Origin: Branchinecta lynchi
Lineage: Eukaryota > Arthropoda > Branchiopoda > Anostraca > Branchinectidae
Length of the DNA stretch: 64,000 nucleotides
Assembly: GCA_023053575.1 (NCBI GenBank)
Contig: JAKZAP010000001.1
Coordinates: 31,080,533-31,144,532 of the forward strand
Reading direction: 5' to 3'
The notes beneath the pieces are model-generated. The model did not search any database. It had not been told where the DNA came from and saw nothing but the letters and a program-made list of their open reading frames with translations. The position numbers and the translations under genes were made by a program. Shown piece by piece: positions 22,201 through 31,033 of this stretch; within the stretch, counting starts at the first letter, position 1; each line of letters opens with the position of its first letter.

Positions 22201-25200
22201 TATGCGCAGGCCTATTATGATTTATGAGCGTGTTCCACCCTACTTTATGACGTCACTACGCATGACGTTACTAAGCATGACGTCACGAATTCTGGCTTTT
22301 TGCCGTCAATGCTGGAACGATTTTTCTATTTTCCAGCTGGATCTCACGCTAGGGGCGAATCCGACCAATCACGTTACAGAGATGCGTAGTTACTACGCTT
22401 ACTACGCTCCCGAGCATGGTAAGCAAATAGTAACTATTAGTTACTATTCCGACAAGGTTGGAACGGTCAGCGTAGTAACTTTTCGTTAGGATGAAACGGA
22501 AATAGTAACTAATAGTAACTATTGATAGAAGGGTGGAACACGCTCTATGTGTGTGTTCATAAGTTGTATCCATGACTATACCAGACAAATTTGGCGTAAG
22601 CCATGATAAGTTTTTGGTGAATAAAAAGATTTATCTATAATACAAAGCAAGAGAACAGGCTTTCACCTTTAAATAACTCCAAGAAATTTTGAGTAGTCGA
22701 ACTGATCAGAGTAAAAAATGCCATCAACAATGCACTAGAAACTGTTGATTGAAACTATGTAACAAGCATGAACTTACCAGGTCAAGCACTAGAGTAAACT
22801 CGGGACTACTCCTCGTCTTCAGAGGCAAAGCTGGACATCGGAGTCGCATATCCATTGTCAATGGTGGCAGGTTCTTTATGAAGTAATAGGGATCGAACGT
22901 ATCCCAGTCATCATCTTCCTGTTGGCTGGCTCTAGCTTGAACTGCCTGGCTGATACACATTGCAATCCTGGCTTGCATCTGCGGGCTTAGAACCTCTTCC
23001 TCGCTCGGGTAATTTTCTTTCTCGGAATCATTCAGCTCCACTGGAAAACAATATAAAGGTTAAACCCTTCTCCTAATTAAAATACGTAGCCAACCGTATC
23101 GTTACTAGCATAAATGTTTTTTTTTTTGCGGGAGGGGGGGGGGCTAAGGTGTTTACCGACTAGTTGGTAATTTTTACCGGCGACTTCTTCAGGAAAACTG
23201 ACTGATTTTGAGAAAAACTAGAGCTAGAAGCTCATATTGCACTTGCAAGGCTGGGCCAAAGGATGAAAGTAGGAATTTGCCAATTCGACGGTTTGTTGTG
23301 ATCACTTATAAGCAAAACACTTAAGATAAGAATGATCATGGGCTTTTGGAAATCACGAGAATGTATCGTTTGGTAAAAAGTATTTTTTGTGCTTGTTCTT
23401 CCCACCAAGTTTCACCCCGGCAGCTCTACACTAAGCGTGTCAAAAGATTTACGGTTCTTCCCTCCCCCCCCCCTCCAGATTCGTCAGATCCGGTCCGGAC
23501 TTGAAATGGGACGTTTTAGTCACGAGGTCTTTCGAAATATCAAGTTTCATAAAGAGCCGAAAGTTATACCATACCTCACGATTCAGGTTTCCCCCTCCCT
23601 CCACTCCCTCGCCATGGTCGGATCGATGAACTGACTAAGTCAGTGGTGTATCTCCTCCGAAGTTAGTATGGTCGGGTCCCTGGTATGCCTGCCAAGTTTC
23701 ATCGTCGTAGTACCTACCTACCCTAACTCGAGAATAGTGGACCGACAGACCTACCGAAAAGTGATAGGTATATGGCACTTGAGCGAAGCTGCAAGTGCCA
23801 TGAAAATCGAATGTTAATCAGAAAATTCGCGGGGCTTAGCCCGGTTTAATTTTTGTTGGCCAAGTGGCCGACAACACTGGGGGGTGTCCCCTCTCCCATT
23901 CGTGACGCCCCCAACAGCCAATAGCATAGACGAAGTGCTAGTGCATCCTACAAGGACGTGGGCGGGCCGTACTGGCTTTATTACACAACAAAAGGCCGGG
24001 AAAAGCCGAGTCTGGTCAGGTGAAGGGTTTATAAAATCATTGCACACAGTATTTATTAAGATTAAGTATTTAACCACAGAAAGGTTTTAAATACTTAAAC
24101 CTTTTAAATACTTAATTTTTTAAGATTAAGATTAAGTATTTTTTAAGTAAACTGAATGACAAAATGGCTGCTAAAGGCTGGATGTCAACCCGCGACATTC
24201 ACTTTCTAAAAGCCGTACATTAACAATGTTCGAAGACCTTGTGAAGTTTATCTAAGCTGTTCAGGTCTTAATGTCAGAGGATAAAAGAAATAGCCCACGT
24301 TTTTTAGCTTTTGCAATAGGCTTTCACACTGGTGTGTGTTACTCGTTGCCTATTTTACAATTTGTTTCTTCCGTAAACGGGAATCACTAAGCTCCGGTTA
24401 CGCTTACGTCAACTAAACACAGTCTCAATGTGAAATATATCTTGTCTCGCTCATCACTATCTCCAAAGTGAAATCCTCAGACAGTCATGCCTCATCGCGA
24501 AACAACTATTCGTATAGCCCCCTTCCATCTAGCGGCTGTAGTGGCTTGCAACGTATTTTCACAACAATGGCCAGCTGGTAACATGTGCTGGAAACGAAAG
24601 ACGCGGGTTGAAATCAAGCCCAACGAGCTTTTTCAGTTCTCAAGTTATGCAAGTACTAGTTGCTGAGAAGTGAAAACAAAGTTTAACCCTCAGATCTGCT
24701 TTAACAACAGGCAAGACCCAACACTCTCGGAGTTTCATAGCATGTAACATTGGAATGCGCGACTTCAACGGTTTGGATACCATTTGTAAATGTTGCAGAA
24801 AATGTGTCTAGTGGGCCTTCAAATGTTATTTTTCACTAAACATGATTTGAATGTTACTTTAACGAAAAAGTAATTATGTGCACATAGCATACATATTCTC
24901 TAACACCTGCAGGTAACATCCCAAGTGCTGTCTGTTGAAAACGCGCATCCTTGTGGTAAATGTTATCAAACTTCTGGCAGTTTAGAGGCGTGTTCAATCG
25001 AGGACCTTAATCCTTACCAGGGGTCAGACATTTAGCTTCTGTTTCTTCAACGGTGTAAGTAAAATCTTCATTCACTGTCAGCATCTCCAGTTTATTGTCC
25101 AACTCTTCCTCACTTTCAGTATCACACGACGCGCCGTAATCGGGGCTAAACAGGGAAATCTCAGTAGTTTGTTCGGTAAGGGTCCACTGATTCTCTTTGG

Positions 25201-28200
25201 AATCTTCCACAGCGATTTGTCGCACAGTTTTCTGCAAATTAAACGGCGTAGATGTGACGAGCTGCTCATGGCAGGTTTCTACCGACACTGTTACGGCACG
25301 TAGCCTTCTGGATCGAGAAGAAAACTGAGTTGATGTTCCACCGGGGGTGTTTTCATCCGTGATTATCTGAAAGAAAACAAGGTCAGGGTTCTGACAGCAT
25401 AAGGCCTTTTTTCCGTGCTACCGCAAACAGTTTGTGGGTCGATTGTGGCTCGAAAAGAGTGTTTCCGCGGCCTTTTGTGTGACCCACAAGTGTGTTTCCG
25501 GGACCAACAAGATTTTAGTGGCTCGCTTTGTGGCTCGAATTCGACAAATTGCTGCCGAGGTGATTGTCGATTTTTTGGCTCGATTTTGGCGGGAAATTCA
25601 AATTTAGCAGCAAATAATATCAAAACAATACAAATTAAAAACTTTCTAAAGTATGTAGTTTTGCACGGAAAGGGTGAGGGCGAAAGCCTGGAGTTGTATT
25701 TCCTGAGATTTGTACATGAATTCTAGTTCTATAGTCTAAGCGAGGCTAAAAGACCAGGAAATCCAGCAGTAGTGGCTGGACATCAAGGCATCTAAAAGTC
25801 TACAATTTTATAGCCAAGTGAAGGAAACGTATGGTGAGGAATATTATTTTAAGTTGGATATCCCCAAAAGGTTTATGAAGGTTTGTTTGCAGGTGCGAGC
25901 AAATTGTCTACCTTTCGGGAAAGTTTGGGAAAGAAAGAGAAATCCGGAAATGCATAGGTCTTGCCCGGTTTGTGGGGAAGGTGAGTATGGGCTTGGCCAC
26001 AATCTCCTGCGGTGTCGTAGCCTCTCACATTTGAGGGGAAGTATCTTTGAAAAGGGGAATGATGGCTTTCTCCTTGGGATTTTGAAATCAACGTCGCCGA
26101 GGTATATTATCGCAGTAGGGAATTTTGTTGGAAGGGCTTTAGAGTTTAGTAAGATTGAGGAAAGAGATAGAGCAAGTGCGCCGAAGAAATTATAGTAGTG
26201 GTGATTGAATGCTGGTTGTATTTATGTATGTTGATTGTTACTGTATATGGCCATACGGCTTTCAAATACAGATTATCTTATCTTATATTCAGATATTTGA
26301 AATTATCGCCCAAAAATAGAGAAAACGGCGTGTATGCGAGTTTCAACTTGTGGCTCGACTGTGTGGCACACAATAAGTGTGTGGCCGACAATTGTGCCGC
26401 GGAAAAACGCCTATAGGAAAGGCGAAAGTGGCAGTTGCAAAGATCGATTTTTACTGTTCCATCCAAAGGAAGAGTGACATTAAATTCCTAATTTGGTTGC
26501 TTTTCGTTTTTGAAACCAGAAACGTGAAAAGATGACCTTGCGCTCTCTACTCATGAGTGAAGCAGGCAGCCTACGCAGCGACGGTTTCCGTCGTCGTCGA
26601 GACGGAGTTTGAACACTGACTTGACATCCAGCCATCCCAAAGATAAGCTGAGAGTGACTAAGAACAAATAATCAGATAGAACATCCGCCTCCCTATCTCT
26701 GTAATATGACCATGCGGAGTCGAACATTTCCCCATACCCTGACCGAGTGGAGGTAAGTAGCTTCGCGGCACATCACGATTCGTTACGTCTACAACTAGGT
26801 ATATCGCTGTGAAGCCGCGCAGAGGTAAAGTAGAAGTCAGAGCCGATTGGTTCTCTGTGCGCGCTTCAGAGCGGGTCAGCGCGCCTCCTGCACTTTTTGC
26901 TCCGCGATGAGCAACGATGAAGACGGAAGTAGAGTAAACGGGCTAGACAAAGCTAGAGCAAATACCTCGAGGTCCGCTCAGTTTTGTCGGGGTATCCATA
27001 GTCGCTGCATGGCACAAAAGACGAAGTTTCTATCTGATTATTTGTACTTGAAGTGACAGAAGCCCTGCCTGGTACCCTTCTTTACCGCTCGAAAGACTTC
27101 CTTCAAATGTTTTCATTTAAGCAGCGAGGTGCTGCGTCCCCATGTCCCTAGCTACACTGACTAACAGCAGACAAACAGTCAGGAGTAGCAAACACATTTC
27201 AAGAAAAAAAAATTCCGCAATGGTAAGGGCTTCCTCTCGGCTAACAGGAAAGGAATATGCACTTCCTTGAATTTCACCAGGTAATTACTACAAAACGTTG
27301 CTGCACCATTCCAAGATGAATTTGCACGGCATCTCCAACAGTTGTTGTATTGGTAAAGTTCAAATGGGCACGTCAAACTACCCCAATCGCCCTCTGTAAC
27401 AACCTAGGAACAATGCTTACCCCCTAGATTAGCAGCTTTTTCAACAGTTTCCTCTCTGTGATATTTCAAAGCGAATTTTTTGGGGCCAGTACATGCTCAG
27501 TTTACTAGCTTGGACAAAGATAAAAGTGATGTTTCTTATAATACTTAGTAGATCTTTATTTTATCCATAAATCAGCTTGTATAATTCAGATTTGAATAGG
27601 CTATTTGTTTTTTAATGATTTTTCTAGCTATGTTATTTTTTATAAGCTTATTGCATGTTCTGGTACATTTTATAAAGCAAGCTAACCAAGCTTCACAACA
27701 CTATTCCACAAAGAAAAGCTTTTAACAGGCAATTTAAGCCATGGAACTTCTGATGAAACACAAGAACAATCAGGTAAACTGCATCTGCGTCTTTACTTTG
27801 GTGACATCTCAAATATATCCTTTTCTATCGAGCATTGCTGGGAGTCTTTGAATTTCCTGCCACGATATCCCAGCTCCTAAGATTTGGATCGCCGAAATGC
27901 CAGAGAGGTAAAGACAAGGGATAACAAGAAAACGGCCGATTTTCGTAGCGCCTTCTAAAGGAAGTCGGAAATGTTTATTTGTGAAGCATTTAATACAAAG
28001 TAAAGCTTTAGAAGTGTCCATTGTGCTTTAACAGTTGTATAGCCTAAAAGACCTGAAGCATCGTAGCAGAGATACCCGCTTTATGCATTATTTGAATATG
28101 TGTTTCTAAGTCAGCTTGGGCTCTACGAGTATTTATCTCCGAAAACCTCTGCCTTCTGCGCCTAACGTCCCGACCAGGGTGTACCATTCATTAGATTGTC

Positions 28201-31033
28201 TGCGATACTTCCCCAGCAAAATGTACTCATGGCAAAACTTCCCGCCTAAAAAAAAAGAAAACTGCTTGTTTTAGGATTTCAAGGTTTTCCTCGGCACCCA
28301 GACCCCGGAAGTTTTCGAAGCGGATTCTTTTTTCTGAGGAAAGCTAAACATTTTGTAGTAAGTAATGTTGTCATTTAATTGGTCAACTAAGCAATAACGT
28401 TGTCATTAACAAAGGCCGAATTATTTCATAGTTGCGATGCAACTCTTTTTTGTCCTACGTTTAAACGTCCCCCTGGCAACAAGTCCCACTCAAAATATCC
28501 TCGACTAAGAAACAAACAAGATCAAAGGTTTCGATGGGATCCCAAAAATCTAATACTCGATCCAGACAATTGCGAACGAACTACCATACTTGTCCAGAAA
28601 AAAAAAAAAAAGTTCAGAAGCGAAATAAGCGTATTTCCTTATCCGTATAAAGAACATCTAATCAACTTCAAGTAAAACTTCTTATGAAAAAAATCCGGTT
28701 TCAACCGGATTCCGAACAAGCTATATGTCCCGGTAAAAAAAAGATTGTCATATACAGATTCAGCATGCCTTCTTACCCCTAAATATGTCATCTTATCAAC
28801 TTCAACTAAAACTTTTGATTTTAACAAATTTTCCGGTTTCGGCCTGATTCCGGGCGAACAAGTTGTCCGCGTAGAAAATACTTTTCAAATAAGTGTTCGC
28901 CATGTCTTCTTACCCCTATATCGAACATTTAATCAACTTCAGATAAAACTTATACTTTAGGCAAACTTTCCGGTTTTGGCCGAATTTCACCATCGTTTTC
29001 AGCATGTCTTTCTAGCCCTAAATCGAACATCTAATCAACTTCAAATAAAACTTTTACTTTTAAAGACTTTCCGGTTTTGGCTGGATTCCGGGCTAACTAC
29101 TTGTCCGGCAAAAAAATGGTTTTCACCGTCGTGTTCAGCATGTCTTCTTACCTCTATATCGAATATCTAATCAGCTTCAAATAAAACTTTTCTTTAACAA
29201 ATTTTCCGGTTTTGGCCGGATTCCGAGAGAACTACTTGTCCGATGACAAAATGGTTTTCACCACTATGTTCAGCATGTCTTCTTGACCCATAATCGACTA
29301 TCACATCATCTGTTTAAAAATATTTCATTTGCCCCTTAATTTAAACCCCCTCCCCCATCCCTAAATGTAGAGCTACAGAGCCCATCTACGAACTCGACCT
29401 TACTCTTGACCCAAAGAGTCCTCACACCAAGTTTATCAAAATATCTCATTCCCTTCGAGAGTTATGGTGCGCACAGACGGACGGGCAGACAACTTTTGCG
29501 ATGTCATAGGTATCCCTCCACTAACGTTTTAGGATCCCAAAAACGTAATAACTGCTTGTCTTAGAATTCGAAGGTTTTCCACATACGAATTCAACATCAC
29601 ACGAGATTCCTTTTCTGAAGAAATCTAAGATCTTGTAGTATTTAATTCGTCATTTAGTGGTTTATTTTTGCGCGCTGTCGAACTCATATCTACTTTTGTT
29701 CGCAATTATTTCTTAGTTGCAATGCTCCGCGATCTCTTTTTTGTTCTATGTTTAAATTTTTGAATTTCTCCGCTTATGATTAATGTAACTGCCTCTTTTT
29801 CTAAGCCATGACAGTCCCATCCATAGTCATTTTTGTTCCGAGATCTCGAGTTTCCTATGCCTTCTATACACCCTAACGGCAGTACGCTGATTTTGCGTTT
29901 TCTCTATTTTACTCTTTTCTAGCCAGCTCAGACTCCCGCTTTTTGCGAGCGATTCATTTGTTTTTCTGAGAAAATATCGACTGACATGGTTCTCATCAAT
30001 ACGAAGAGGGGCCGCGTGGATGACTTTGTAATCTTTGAGACGAAACGAGGAGTCAAGCATGGCTTTAAGTTTTTAACAAGAACTGGATCTGCTATAGCTT
30101 TACGTTGCCTAGAATTGTGTGTTATTCCTGGATAAGACAGGTGGCGCTGTAAAGTTATGAAAACAAAAGGTTTACCATATCTTAGGAAACTTCACCCATC
30201 AGCTCGCCTATATCAACGCAAGAAATTCATCTAAACTGTTTAACTCGGATCAGGCCCGTAGGCTATCCAGGAATTTTTTTCGGTGGGGGGGGGGGGGGGG
30301 TTGCCTGTTGATCGGACAAAAAAGTACAAAAAAGACATAGATCAGAGGGAAAAGCCTATATAAATTATTATTTTTGTATGTTTCGGGGGGGGGTCAACCC
30401 CCCCCCCCTGGACGTTTCACAGGTAAGCCGAGCCAGTCCCCCCCCCCCCTTCCCACACACAAAGCCGGCATCAGGGTTTATATCTCTCCAGGAAGGGCGT
30501 CCGAGATACGACCTCCCCCCCCCAGAGGCCGTACACGCTACCTCCGTATATTTTTCAAGGTTTTTTACTGCTATAAAAATTTTCCCTTTTCCTCCATTGT
30601 CCACCTGTATTTGCTGACGACAGTCTCTTATCGGGTTATCTGGACTTCCGTGCTCCCAACCAATCCTCAATCTCCTACTACCAAACAGGTCCAGGCCTGT
30701 CACTATGATGCATGACTACTCGGGCGATAATCAAACCTTTTAAAAGACGGAGTGTTTCTACACTGCTTGATCTAGGTATTTCATACTACGTTATCGCCCA
30801 GTCTCCTCTCCTTTCCTTACCCTTTTCTTCGGACTCCTGAGGCGACCGTTCCCGCCACTAACTCCCTTTCGTACTGAATGCGTCATCACCTGTCGTTTAC
30901 ACATCGGTTGCAGAGGAGATTGTCGTGGACTTCCTTTTCCGCTGCGTAATACTCGTCCATTTCCACCGCTTGCATTGCGCAGCCGTAATGAGCGCCTTTC
31001 TTGTGTTGTTGTTACACAAGGCATCGTGCTCAT
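13177..31033 (-). CDS. CTDSPL2: CTDSPL2 homologue, seven coding exons (complete)
   Basis: Minus-strand exons, in order: 31033-30821, 25366-25018, 23040-22778, 20250-20021, 19152-19026, 15995-15900 and 13242-13177. They total 1344 bases, or 447 residues plus stop, close to the length of vertebrate CTDSPL2. The family is the FCP1/SCP-like branch of HAD phosphatases, nuclear Ser/Thr phosphatases acting on the RNA polymerase II CTD and on SMAD-type substrates. Residues 1-187 are basic and low in conservation, as in relatives. Domain start: [17 protein letters not shown]. The catalytic DLDET (D274, D276) is formed across the exon 3/4 junction. LFTASK is at about 329-333 and IIDNSP at about 383-388; the C-terminus is [19 protein letters not shown]. 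All GT-AG sites and phases agree. Exon 1 is the least certain. It converges on KTI12. Confidence 0.93.
13578..13656 (+). mobile_element. LINE/SINE 3' end with (TTAC)n tail
   Basis: TACTCCGCCTTTCCGAAACGGAGG forms a hairpin and is followed by GTCATAAATAAA and four to five TTAC repeats. It matches the ends at 1467-1524 and, inverted, at 38783-38835. It lies in the last intron of CTDSPL2. Confidence 0.65.
13740..14125 (+). mobile_element. LINE C-terminal Cys/His fragment with internal duplication
   Basis: The frame reads [20 protein letters not shown] and [14 protein letters not shown], a C-x2-C...C motif in which the usual His is replaced (IGYF). A downstream piece, [18 protein letters not shown], resembles [14 protein letters not shown] of the element at 25740. 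The phrase CGATTAGTAAGATTTGTA with its flank occurs twice, at 13779 and 14029, so part of the element is duplicated. A C/G run lies near 13711-13724. Confidence 0.7.
14132..14780 (+). mobile_element. R5 element, copy 2 (5' truncated)
   Basis: It begins inside a monomer (CCGAATACGAAACTTATTTTC, compare 49205), carries about three monomers with GTCGGAATCCGGCC-type cores, and ends with the full right segment GGGATCCCATCGGAACC..GGTCTTGTT. It belongs with copy 7 (48806-49854) to a subfamily with AAATTCAGCTGGCGT in the right segment. A stray piece of that segment lies at 15425-15475. Confidence 0.8.
14781..15270 (-). mobile_element. LINE C-terminal end with (TCAA)n tail
   Basis: The minus strand encodes [20 protein letters not shown] and [17 protein letters not shown], the R-x-F-x-N-R-V-x-x-W-N-x-L-P pattern found near the end of CR1/Jockey-type ORF2. 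The 3' side has a TCAA tetranucleotide tail on the minus strand (about 14882-14908). A diverged related piece lies at 22660-22750. It is in an intron, in the same orientation as CTDSPL2. Confidence 0.75.
15271..15899. other. Intronic sequence, mostly unassigned
   Basis: It holds a 50-base stray piece of the R5 right segment (15425-15475) and an inverted TTTTTTTTACTCCGCTGTTTTGTG..GTTAACGAG region near 15805-15890 that weakly resembles the hairpin 3' end at 13578. Nothing coding was seen. Confidence 0.4.
15900..15995 (-). CDS. CTDSPL2: CTDSPL2 exon 6
   Basis: A 32-codon phase-0/phase-0 exon: acceptor TTATTTTCAG, donor GTAAGT. It encodes [20 protein letters not shown] then [12 protein letters not shown]. 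This matches the family segment after the IDNSP motif, with the conserved PIESWF. Confidence 0.95.
15996..16929. other. Intronic sequence, unassigned
   Basis: No exon or recognised repeat was found. The open frames here lack splice context compatible with the flanking CTDSPL2 exons. Confidence 0.4.
16930..18960 (+). repeat. R4 monomer-array element, copy 2 (about 2 kb)
   Basis: About fifteen degenerate C-rich units of roughly 130 bases. Each cycles through a phrase like CCAAGTTTCATCCCGA, ATTTCCGG, CCCTCCAACTCCCCCC, and CCGGATCCGG or CGGATCTGGTC. Poly-C runs of 9-15 occur in most units. A TATGGCACTTGG phrase at 18734 resembles the terminal motif of other copies. It fills the intron between CTDSPL2 exons 5 and 6 and is non-coding despite several short proline-rich frames. 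Confidence 0.75.
19026..19152 (-). CDS. CTDSPL2: CTDSPL2 exon 5
   Basis: One base completing a split Arg codon, then 42 codons. Acceptor CTTCTTCCAG, donor GTAAGT. It encodes [29 protein letters not shown] and [13 protein letters not shown]. It carries the HAD motif IIDNSP that coordinates the metal. Confidence 0.96.
19153..19806. other. Intronic sequence, unassigned
   Basis: A short direct duplication (CTGACTGTGACGAA at 19180 and 19213) is the only structure noticed. No coding evidence. Confidence 0.35.
19807..19975. mobile_element. MITE-B, copy 1
   Basis: The ends CACTGTAAAC and TTTTACAGCG are inverted and flanked by TA on each side. The internal arms GCAGTATTTGCTACT and AGTAGCAAATACTGCAG are also inverted. 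Copies at 34317 and 45344 share the same plan. It ends 45 bases from exon 4 of CTDSPL2. A TA target and short ends suggest mobilisation by a Tc1/mariner-type transposase. Confidence 0.85.
20021..20250 (-). CDS. CTDSPL2: CTDSPL2 exon 4 (catalytic)
   Basis: 76 codons plus two bases. Acceptor AAATTTCAG, donor GTAAGT. It begins [17 protein letters not shown], so the second catalytic Asp opens the exon. It continues [19 protein letters not shown], then [18 protein letters not shown] and LVDPHRRWI. This is the core of the FCP1-like phosphatase domain. Confidence 0.97.
20342..20446. mobile_element. Small fold-back element
   Basis: AATTCAAATAAT..CAGCTACGATGC and GCAGCGTAGCTG..ATTATTTGAAT are inverted arms around a loop of about 15 bases. 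Half of the same unit, with the neighbouring CCCAAGCTGACT phrase, recurs inverted near 28060-28140. It looks like a short fold-back MITE in the CTDSPL2 intron. Confidence 0.65.
20447..21109. other. Intronic sequence, unassigned
   Basis: No coding or repeat structure was recognised. Confidence 0.35.
21110..21740 (-). mobile_element. LINE C-terminal fragment (minus)
   Basis: The minus strand, across several frames, reads [21 protein letters not shown], then [12 protein letters not shown], and finally [14 protein letters not shown]. This is the same family region as at 21690-22148 on the other strand ([21 protein letters not shown] and [14 protein letters not shown]). The frames are broken. Confidence 0.7.
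21685..22150 (+). mobile_element. LINE C-terminal fragment (plus), CR1/L2-like
   Basis: The plus strand reads [19 protein letters not shown], then [31 protein letters not shown], and [16 protein letters not shown] before a stop. The Y-x-x-P-V-W-H and YEELL-x-x-x-G-I-x-x-L phrases are typical of the C-terminal region of CR1/L2-like RTs. It lies head to head with the minus-strand copy at 21110-21740, so the two form a natural inverted repeat. Confidence 0.8.
22226..22545 (+). mobile_element. MITE-A, copy 3 (full length)
   Basis: Ends GAGCGTGTTCCACCCT and AGGGTGGAACACGCTC, flanked by TAT on both sides. At about 320 bases it is the cleanest copy. It contains CATGACGTCAC and CCAATCACGTTACAGAG, with repeated TAGTAACTA blocks that are themselves inverted. 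It lies in an intron of CTDSPL2. Confidence 0.9.
22660..22750 (-). mobile_element. Short LINE remnant next to CTDSPL2 exon 3
   Basis: The sequence AAGAAATTTTGAGTAGTCG, GATCAGAGTAAAAAATGCC, AACTGTTGATTGAAAC parallels 14946-15035 of the minus-strand LINE end. It stops only about 28 bases from the donor of exon 3. Confidence 0.6.
22778..23040 (-). CDS. CTDSPL2: CTDSPL2 exon 3
   Basis: Two bases completing a split Val codon, then 87 codons. Acceptor TTGTTTTCCAG, donor GTAAGT. The acidic stretch [15 protein letters not shown] leads to [18 protein letters not shown] and [19 protein letters not shown]. The last codons supply the first catalytic Asp. The [17 protein letters not shown] phrase is diagnostic for CTDSPL2 rather than the smaller SCPs. 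Confidence 0.97.
23216..23803 (+). mobile_element. R4 element, copy 3 (complete, with 3' hairpin)
   Basis: It starts with a GAAGCTCATATTGCACTTGC left-end motif and passes through C-rich monomers (CTTCCCACCAAGTTTCA, CAGATCCGGTCCGGACTTG, ATATCAAGTTTCATAAAG). It ends in the hairpin TGGCACTTGAGCGAAGCTGC followed by AAGTGCCA. The three-part plan (left motif, tandem core, 3' hairpin) is seen best here. It lies in an intron of CTDSPL2. Confidence 0.7.
23813..24734. other. Intronic sequence, unassigned
   Basis: A local inverted repeat of AT-rich AAGTATTTAA and TTTAAATACTT units lies around 24060-24145. No coding evidence. Confidence 0.35.
24735..24983. mobile_element. Fold-back element D, copy 2
   Basis: The left end GAGTTTCATAGCATGTAACA..GGAATGCGCGACTTCAACG pairs with the right end CTGTTGAAAACGCGCATCC..GGTAAATGTTATCAAAC. 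The phrases match those of the 9308-9656 copy, but the central part differs and is shorter. It ends 35 bases from exon 2 of CTDSPL2. Confidence 0.7.
25018..25366 (-). CDS. CTDSPL2: CTDSPL2 exon 2
   Basis: 116 codons plus one base, phase 0 at the 5' side. Acceptor TTTTCTTTCAG, donor GTAAGG. It encodes a polar linker: [54 protein letters not shown], and an acidic tail. LFSP echoes the FSP-containing segment of vertebrate CTDSPL2. Assignment rests on frame continuity with exon 3 and the splice sites more than on sequence identity. Confidence 0.85.
25395..25615 (+). repeat. Dispersed repeat H, left part
   Basis: The terminal phrase CTCGATTTTGGCGGGAAATT with CAAATTT recurs at 42266-42302. The companion phrase CAACTTGTGG..TGTGTGGCACACAA occurs at 26341-26376 and at 43206-43245. 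In both places the two phrases bracket other sequence, so repeat H is an element with material inserted in it. Confidence 0.55.
25740..26285 (+). mobile_element. LINE C-terminal fragment with Cys/His motif
   Basis: The frame from about 25790 reads [38 protein letters not shown], and then [18 protein letters not shown], a C-x2-C-x8-H-x4-C motif. It continues to [16 protein letters not shown] and a stop at about 26195. The 3' end TATATGGCCATACGGCTTTC precedes an ATCTT-rich tail. Only the C-terminus is present. It sits between the two parts of repeat H. Confidence 0.85.
26290..26420 (+). repeat. Dispersed repeat H, right part
   Basis: The sequence GAGTTTCAACTTGTGGCTCG, GTGTGGCACACAATAAG, CGCGGAAAAACGCC is diverged but collinear with 43195-43262. 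It completes the unit begun at 25395. Confidence 0.5.
26659..27050 (+). mobile_element. MITE-E, copy 2
   Basis: The terminal repeats TAAGAACAAATAATCAGATAG and, inverted, CAAGTACAAATAATCAGATAG are flanked by GAGTGAC and AAGTGAC. The internal sequence (CCTCCCTATCTCTGTAATATG, GTCGGGGTATCC) matches the copies at 7972 and 59493. Confidence 0.8.
27366..27578 (+). repeat. Copy of the 11427-11645 LINE segment
   Basis: It is collinear with 11427-11645 over about 210 bases with few differences (CATCAAACTACCCCA / CGTCAAACTACCCCA, CAACCTAGGAA, TTTTTCAACAGTTTCCTCTC, GTACATGCTCA, TAGATCTTTATTTTAT). It lies in direct orientation, about 15.9 kb away. Confidence 0.8.
27579..28514. other. Intronic sequence, mostly unassigned
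   Basis: Positions 28060-28140 hold half of the small fold-back (TTATGCATTATTTGAAT, CAGCTTGGGCTC). No exon compatible with CTDSPL2 phase was recognised. Confidence 0.4.
28515..29538 (-). mobile_element. R5 element, copy 3
   Basis: A complete minus-strand copy. The right-end segment AACAAGATCAAAGG..TCGATGGGATCCC is at the low-coordinate side. Five monomers follow (28640-29310), then the GGGGCAAAT and TTGATAAACTTGGTGTGAGG segments, and a mutated left end (AGGATCCC). It has the same orientation as CTDSPL2 and lies in its first intron. Confidence 0.85.
29539..30250. other. Intronic sequence, unassigned
   Basis: No exon or repeat was recognised. Confidence 0.35.
30251..30415 (+). repeat. R3 G-tract repeat, copy 2
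   Basis: The order is CCGTAGGCTATCCAGGAATTT, a G run of about 17 (30284-30300), TTGCCTGTTGATCGGACAAA, AGATCAGAGGGAAAAGCC, TTTTTGTATGTTTCGGGG, and a second G/C-run junction. Further C runs follow to about 30525. It lies about 400 bases inside the first intron, facing an inverted copy on the other side of exon 1. Confidence 0.75.
30821..31033 (-). CDS. CTDSPL2: CTDSPL2 exon 1 (N-terminus)
   Basis: 71 codons from ATG to donor GTAAGG, phase 0, matching exon 2. It encodes a strongly basic segment with ERRSLRLRN, comparable to the MRLRTRK start of vertebrate CTDSPL2, and two copies of SGGNGR followed by LRS. A second ATG three codons in could also serve. The frame stays open for at least about 80 bases upstream of the first ATG, so the exact start is not certain. 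Identification rests on phase, position, basic composition and the missing N-terminus. Confidence 0.72.

Noticed and set aside
30368..30715. Glycine- and proline-rich frames across R3 repeats (also at 31510-31848, 17442-17826 and 2004-2222)
   Set aside because: They are products of G/C homopolymer runs in repeats. All frames stay open on both strands because of the low complexity.
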